Source: Solea solea (taxonomy: Eukaryota; Chordata; Actinopteri; Pleuronectiformes; Soleidae). From it: DNA of 64,000 nt. Both the position numbers and the translations under genes were made by a program. This document shows, piece after piece, positions 11,341 through 19,800 of this stretch (position 1 is the stretch's first letter; every line of letters starts with the position of its first letter). Where the stretch lies: positions 24,971,389 to 25,035,388 of the forward strand of contig NC_081145.1 of assembly GCF_958295425.1 (NCBI RefSeq), read 5' to 3'. The notes below the pieces were generated by a model. That model saw nothing but the letters and a program-made list of their open reading frames with translations. It was not told the DNA's origin and did no database searches.

Positions 11341-13475
11341 GTAAGAGGAAAAATACAGACATGAGAAATCTATGTTTGTGTGAAAGGATGACATCACATC
11401 TCTCCGTCATAACTACTTTCCAGTGCCTGACGTGCTTCAAAATGGGGCACGTGACTTATTCAGGGCACCAGTGTGTGCAGTGTCGACTTTGACGATGTTT
11501 GGATAAAAGAAAAATGCAAAAGATATCGTTTTGAAATCACTTATGCTTATGGCCAGGTCTGCAATGATTAATGAGTTTGTGTGTTTTTTTTTCTATAAAT
11601 AAAAAAAAGTTTTCTGATTTTTACAACTGGTTAAAATGTAAATATTTTCTGGTTTCTTTGCTCCATGTGACAAAGAAATCCTTAAAACTGAATCATTTTG
11701 CTTTGTGGACAAAACAAGACAATTGAGAGTACTCAAATTAATCAGGAAAATAATCCACAGATCAATCAGTGAAAACCTCACGTGACTCAAACACCAGCCG
11801 TGAAAGAAAAGCTCCATTAAACCTTCTTATTTTTTCAGTTTCACTTTCACCTCATTGTTGGCCTCCTTACATAAATCATTGCTCTGAATGTTCAGTAATA
11901 CTTCCTGAAACTAAGCAAACAACAGACATTAACTTATCTTTGTTTGTCTTCATGCTCGAGAAACAACTTCATAATGAAGCTTTAGATTCTTATGGAACTT
12001 TGTTTTGGTGTCACTCACTAAAAGAGAGATGTTGGTGGTAGCAGATTACAGATTACTCATGTCAACGCAGATCATTTTTTAATATAAAAATGAATTTCTT
12101 TTAAATAAAAATATAGCAGTATGGATGTAGCTTATGTTTAGTAGCAAGATATTCTTGGCGAAATCAATATTTGGCCACTAGGGGTTAAACAAAAAATAAA
12201 AAAAACTAATTATTCATTATTTTATTACCTACCACTTAACTTTTTAGGGTCCTGAGTAGGGGATTTTGGAAATATTCCAAACTGGAAACTTTCCATAGGA
12301 GTTAATGAGACTTATCTGGACATTTTGGATTTTGTCGTATACAAAATAGTGCAAACACCTTTTATTTTATCAATGCTTCACTCTTTCATTGATAAAAAAA
12401 ATATTGCTTAATTCCCATGGAACGTTTTCAGTTTGTAAAATTCCCAGAATTACGATCAGGCTGTTAGAAAACCTATTGAATAATATAAAATGAACATTTT
12501 TGCTTCACAGTGAACATGTTTCACTTTTAGCTTTGTTTTGGTCTCCTCTAAGATTTTAGATACAATAATTGTCAGGTAGAGTTTGTTTTTCTGGAATTCT
12601 GTCATGGGGATTGTCTGGTGTAGTTGTTTAAATGTAGATTTTTGAATTTCAGTTGCACACACGTGAAGAAGACATGCATGTTTTTGTTTTCTTTCTGTGC
12701 CTTACTTAACAAAAGGGGGACATTCCTTATTCAAGGAAGTAGAAATACTAAAAGAAAATGTTCTGCCCTTCCTGTTCTTGTAATAATTTACAAAAAGGTA
12801 TTTTTTTTTCTACCTATGTTCCCACGATGAAATCTATGGACCTTATGTTGTTGTTTTTATTCACGTAAATGTGATTTAAACTTCTATACATAGCGCACCT
12901 CTGGAATCTGGCCCTCCCTCGCCTCTGGGTGCTTGTCGTACTCTCTGATGAGAGCGGAGCAGAGTCACAACTCTGTGTAATCAGGCAGGTTCAGTCGCAG
13001 CACAAAGTTAAATGTACCTTTTGTGCGCTCACACAGAGCCGAGGAGATGAACAGCAGTCATCTGGCAGAAGTGGAGGACGACATACAGCAACAGCTCGTC
13101 AGAACTGAGGGGAGGGTGAGAGAAGAGGTGAGTGAAGGGGTTTATTGTGGGTTATTGGGTGTGTTATACACCCAATAAACGGCGCAGTAAGAAAGCGACT
13201 AAAAGATGTTTTTGTTCTTTCTACACATTACTCTGTTTCCTTTGAGCTACCTGCATATTTTTGCAGCGAGCGTCGTGTGCTGTGCACTGCAAAAATATGC
13301 AGGTAGCTACATGTCTCCTCACAAAGAGCCTCTGTAGAGTTCAAGGCCTCCCTAACTGCTGCGGGTTTTGTGTTTGTAGGAGCGAAAGAAAATCGAAGAA
13401 TCTATGACGACAATGCAGAGGAAGCACAGGAACGAGGTGGCAGACCTGCGAGCGACTGTGGACAGACTGGTAAAG

Positions 13476-13515
<40 letters not shown>

Positions 13516-16500
13516 CCCTAACCTATCCTAACACCAACTCTTGTGCAGTGATTCTTCTTAGGATGCTGCATTGACTTCCATTCATTTGGACAAAGCCTTA
13601 TACTTAACCTTAACCATAACCTGTTGAAATCAAGTTTTTGCTGTGTATGTATATATTCTGGTTACTCGCTTCATATGCTTATCTATTTTTTTTGTTGTCA
13701 TTTTAATATCGGGTCAAAACATCGTATCTTCATCAGGCAAAACCTGATTTTTTTTTTTTTCTTCTACTCTAAAGTATCCAGTCTTAATATATGCTGTTGC
13801 TAGTGTCCTAAAACTTTAGTCAGAAACAAAGACCAACAACAGTCGCCCGGTGATAATGTGGACATTCTTGTTCTTCAACCACCAGCTTGTTACAAAGACT
13901 CTTTTACTGTAAGACACAAATGTCAAGAAAAGTGCTTCCAACAAACTATACAGTATGTTTTCCTTTTCGTACTTTTAATTCTGAGAATTACTCCTTCTTA
14001 TTTATGGAAAAAAATTCCATTTAATTCATTGCAACAGCAGTGTTCTTATTTTTATATATCAAACCAAACATTATGTAGCTTAATTGTCAATTCTAGCAAC
14101 ATAATCTATTTTTTTTCTCTTTAAGTTCATTTGTTTTCAGAATAAAAGCTCTGAATTCTGTATGAAATTGTAATTTTTGTGAATATAAGCTAATAATAAT
14201 ATAGAGATAGAAAATTCCGCGGCGAAATTTCGAGCGTGCCTGCTGTTCTTGCTGCCGATGTCGTCAGGTGCAGGAGTAACATTTGGGTGGATTGAACCTT
14301 TAAAACTTGAAGTATTTAGAAAAAGTGGTGGAATCAGCCTTTAAAGCAGACAGACTCATCAGCCCCCTCCCTTCCAAAAATCAGTTTCACCTGCATTATA
14401 AAATCTGAAAATGTCCAAAAAAGTTTAAAACTTAAACTGTGCTTGTTAAAAAAGCCTTAATATGTATCAAAAATTTCAGTTAGGTGAAAAAAGTCTTGTG
14501 ATCTATTTAAAGTCTGACGAGACTGTAATTTGCGATTGTTGTCACCATGGTTACTCGAAACGCATATAAAAGTCATAGCACACCATTCCCAATCAAACCG
14601 CACGTATTGATATAGAATGAATATATGTGTTCAAAACTGCGGGACGAGTTACGGTCCAAAGTTTTGGGAGGAAGAGGAAAATCAAGCAGGATAAACTTGT
14701 AGAATAACATAAGATGCTTGCGCTGTAATGCATTCTAGTGAGAACTCTAGGTTCTCACTAGAATGCATAGCAGCAGCAGGCACTAAAAAACAAAAAAAAA
14801 ACATTCAGGCCAAATATTGATCCTGTTTTAGGCCACAGGCCGCCAAATGCTGACCACTCCCTTCATTCATAGATGTTTAAATGCAAGTTTATTATTTATT
14901 GCCTTTTCCTTGACTGTCTCTGCTGCTGTGACACCGTAAATGTCCCCTGTTGTGGGACTAAGAAAGGCTTATTTTATCTAATCTAACCAGTTAACCTTAA
15001 CTTCAATTTAAATCTTCCTCAGAAATGAGGTTCTGCCTCTTTAGGAGCAGGTTTTGATCTCCATGATGACGACTGGTCCTGTTTATGCCAGAAAATGTGT
15101 TCACTCATGTGTGGAGCTGGAGAGAAAAGAAAAGCTCTTGTACCTGAAAGACGATATCATGATAACTGTTGATCCCACGATGCTTTTCTTCCTTTCCTTC
15201 ATTTCACTGTGGAATTCCTCTCTCTACAACAGACAAAGGTGATCCACATTCTGAGGACAAACATTAACCCCCGGTTAATTCATAATCACTGCGTTTACAT
15301 TAAAACATACTGTATTACTAATCAAATTTCCATTTAATATTACTTCACTGAGATAAACAGCAGGTGGTGCAAATGTGCAGGTCACCACAGATGAAAATGA
15401 AGATGGATAAATGTCTTTTATTGATCCAAAAACAGCAGAGATTTTGTGTTACGGGAACTCTACCATTCAAAAAATATAAATAAATGTATAGAAACACATT
15501 TCTGTAAAATATAGAAAGATATAACTAAAGATAAAGTAATAAGCAGCTGTACATAGGACTAAAATGTGAAACTATCAGAATAAAAAGCACAAATTCATGA
15601 CATTGGGACATGAGGACACGAAGAGACGTTTAACTTTCTAAACATCGTCCTTTATTCCGTGTATTAGTTTCCATTGCACTTATTCACAGTTAACATTATG
15701 CAAGTTAATTGCTGTGCAAAGGCCTTAAAACGCTTTGAAACTGTGTTTAAATGCATTTCAAACTATGTTAATGTAACGTGTGTGTATGTGCGTGTGTGTG
15801 TTAAAAAAAGACAGTTAAGTGTGACTGATAAACCAGTTTGGCCTATGTACTGGGCTATAATATTTGCCTATTGCTGTTATTTCTGCACTGACGTGTTTAA
15901 GTTGGCCTGATACGTTGTACAGTAAGAGAGTCCATCGATGCCAGAGGCGGTGACACGTTGTTTCAGTCACAGTCCTTCTGCAAAGTTCATCGCAGGGATC
16001 GGTAAATGTCAATGTTTATTTTCATGTAAAAGTAAAAAGGCTATAAAGGCCCTGGGAGGTGACAGCATACATTGTTGCCGGGCAACAGTCGGAATCAAAA
16101 CACAGCCATTTTGGCAGGAAAACGCCTTGGTCACATTTTAAGCAGCGTATTTTATACCAGGCAGTAAATATGTCGGGCAACTCGTCTCGTTTTTACAACT
16201 GTTTACATAAAAAGTGAAGATGGGGGTTAGATCACTGTCTCCTATGCTCTGCTTTCCTCTCAGGATATTTGGTGATCCGGCTAAATCCCCGACTCTTTTG
16301 TTGTCCTACAGCTATCCACATCTTTACTTTTTATAAAAACACAGAATAGACAAGATGTGGGCGCCATAAGGGTTCTAGTCTGGTTGACAATATGGGTCCC
16401 AAGCAGGTTTGTCTGGGGTTTCCAGAGTAGCTCCACCAGTGTTTCCTCACTTCAAGCCACTTAGTACCCTGTCCACACTACCTGGGTACAGTAACATGGG

Positions 16501-16827
16501 CGGGTGATGTCCCCATGGAAACCACAGACAAACCCACTTAGGACCCATGATGTCAACCTGAATAGAATGGTTCCTGCCAAAATATGATGTGACATGACGT
16601 CAACTACCAGAGCCTCTATACACTGTAACTAATACTTGAAGGTCTACACAGGGTTCCCACAGGTATTTGAAATCCTTGAACGTTTGTAAAAAAAATGTCA
16701 AGGCCCTTGAGACAATTTTGTGCGAGAAAGAAGAAGATGTCTCCCTTGTTTGTTGCGACGCCACCTGCTGTTTCATGCCCTGCATTGCTTGGTGTACGTA
16801 GACCACTATTACTAGTCCACTGTCTCC

Positions 16828-16861
<34 letters not shown>

Positions 16862-19800
16862 GCCGTTGACGTGAGATTCCGTGCAGAACAATGAGCGAGT
16901 AAAGTTAAGCAAGAGAAAGACTGACTTTGACCAAGAACCCAAGGACAATCGCTTGTCCAGATGCAGAGCGTGCTGCAAATCAATAAAAGTGGACGCCGTC
17001 CTCCCGTCTTAAGCTGTGTCGGTCCTTGAATATGAGGGAATTGGTCCTGGAAAGTCCTTGAAAAGGCCTTGAATTTGATGTTAACTAATGTGTGGGAGCC
17101 CTGCCTGCCAAATATGACGTTGTTTTGGTTTGGAAGTGTTGCAGGATGGGATTGTGTGACATCTAAACTGCTGCTGCTGCTGCTTTGTTGGCTAATAGGT
17201 GAAAGTGCAGGTCTGGAAATTCAGGTCTAACACAGTGACGCTGGCGTTGCTTCATCCGCCACCTCAGAAAATACTATGTGTCTGTTCTGCAGAGTCAGCA
17301 GGACACCGAGTCCAGCCAAGCGAGGGAGGAGGTGGTCAGGCTCAACAGACAGATCGGTAACCTCTCCATCGTGAGTCGCGTTGCCGTTGATTTAAAGTCA
17401 ATCACAATCATGTCTGCGCGGGATGTTCCACTTATTCTTCCATTGTCCCCCCCCCGACAGGAGAACGAGCAGCTGCGCTCGTCTCTGCTGCAGGCCCAGA
17501 CGGACATCGCCGTCCTGCACTCGGAGCTGGACAAGCTGAAGAACATGTACATGGACCAGAAATCTCAGCATGACAGGTCAAGCACTGTTGTCAGGAAATC
17601 ATCCATGTGCACTGACTGTGATCCAAATTGCAATATTTCTCATTTGTTTTTTTCTACAGAGAAAAAGAAGATTTGAAGACGATGTTGATGGAATACCAGT
17701 CGTACTCGAGTCAGATTCAGATTCTCCAGTAAGTCTGTTTCCATGGATACTAAATAAACATGCAACTATACAACTATACTCCATTTATAGTGTGTGTGAA
17801 CCAACCTCATACCACCAGTTTAGTTAAAAATCGACACTATAGTCAATACATAGTAAAGCTACAGTTTGAAGCTTCACGAATAACAAATATTTTAGAAGTA
17901 AAATTGTATTTTTGGTTTGTCCTTCATGTATTATAAGAATAAAAGTAAGAAGAAACGTTTCAAAACAAGGTGACACAGTGCTTCACAAGGTTTGAAAGAA
18001 TAAAACCAAGCAACCAAAAAACTAATTATCTATATAATATAATAATAAAACCCCTCTTCTTTATGCTTCTCCCTCTAGGGGTCTCCACAGCGGTATAATA
18101 AGAAGTTATAATGACAACATAAGCAATTAAAACCCTCTTCCAATAAGACAGTTTGCTAAAATTAAGATTACAAAAGACTTGAGTAAGAAAATAAACGTGA
18201 TTTAGTGATTTATTATGGTTTACCTAAAATATTATATATATAATATAATATATAATATATCAGTATCAGACATTTATTTACACCCCTCCCCCCAAAAATG
18301 AATTAATAAATTAAATTTCACTTTTTAATTCATTATTATGTTAAATTAGTTGCCAATACAACAGTTTACACACACACAAAGTCTGAGTTGGACATTATAT
18401 TGACTTAGATTAATTTCCTGGAGACTTCCTCTTAACCTTAACTTAACCCTGTCCTTATCCTTAAACCACATGTCTTCACCTTGTTGTATAATGATTGACA
18501 TAATGGGGACTTTTTATCCCTGTATAAAAACTGCATGTCTTGCTTTTATTTCCTTGAACACTTTAGGGAAATGAACCAAACGCTGTACGACAGTAACGAC
18601 GGGCTTCGGTCCGCGTTGGCCACTGAAGTAGTTGCAGCTAAAAGGAGGGTAAGTCAAACACAAGCTTTACTTTCACTGACTTAATTAAACGTTTTCAGGT
18701 GATGACGTCGTAAAAATCTGCTCTCCGTAGCTGCCGCCCCAAAATGAAATCCCCGCCCGAAAGATGAAACCCCTCCGACAGAGCACGCTCAACCTCAGCA
18801 GGTAAATGAAGCTCCTGTCTGGTTAAAGGTGCAGTGTGTGGGATTCAGCAGCCTCTAGTGGTGAAGTGGCACACTGCAGCTGAATATCTCACACAAATGA
18901 AAACATGAAGGTGAACTTTAAAATAAATCAAAATAATTCATTTATATTCAGGGGTTTTTTCACCTGAATCTTACACACTGGACCTTTAACTTTAACTCAG
19001 TGGTTCTTAAAGACTGGGTCGGGATCCACACATGGTTCGCCGGCTAATTTTTTTGGGTCCCCAAACACATTTTTCTGAATTTTGCCAACTTTTTTATTAA
19101 GAGTCATGTGTTTAAATAACATGCATCATATTAAGTTTTATTTCATTTTTGTTAACATTAGGGCTGCAACTAACAATTATATTCAAAATCAAGTACTTGT
19201 TTGGACCGTAAAATGTCAGAAAATGTTGAAAAATGTTGATCAAACCCTGGAAATGATGATGCTCTCAAATGACAAATGTCTTGTTTTGTCCACAAGAAAC
19301 CAGAAAACATTCACATTTAAGCTTGCCTTAATTATTGAAAAAACACTTGATGGTTAATTTACTGGATTAATAACGGATGAATTGAATAATCGTCGCCGCC
19401 CTGGTTAGCAAAGTTCGGAAATGATTCATTTACTAAATCTAAAAGATATCAGGTGTCACAGATATGCCTGTAAATCTGGTCTTGTCACATTTTGTGCAGG
19501 TCTGAGTCCGATCCCACCAAAACCACGTACTCCCACGTGGCCACCTGGGCCGATAAATACCTGGACAGCGGAGTGTCTCTGCCCATGGACACAGCAGATA
19601 TTTTAGGCAGCGACTACGACAGCGACGACAGCGACAGAGGCTCAGCACAAACGGTCCACCACAGTTACTCCTGCGTTCCGTCTGATGTGGAGGTCAAAGC
19701 AAAAACATGTATAAACGTCAGTTTGCCACTCATTAAAGACTTGAATAAATTCTGTTATATTTTCTGTGACAGATATCGGAGGTCAAATCTGAGGCTACAG

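Larger units (their letters stand above)
13514..17292. other. rasef: rasef intron, repeat-derived
   Basis: Holds a piece of the variable repeat also found near ELL (13514-13640), a LINE-like tail ending in GTGGGACTAAGAAAGG (14920-14985), a second piece of the ELL-side repeat in inverse orientation (14990-15085), a (CT)n run (16829-16862) and a hAT copy (16649-17103). No conserved coding frame is seen. Confidence 0.55.

Noticed and set aside
17357..17370. Earlier donor GTAACC in the rasef exon at 17293
   Set aside because: Using it would shift the frame of the next exon; the GTGAGT after 17370 keeps it.
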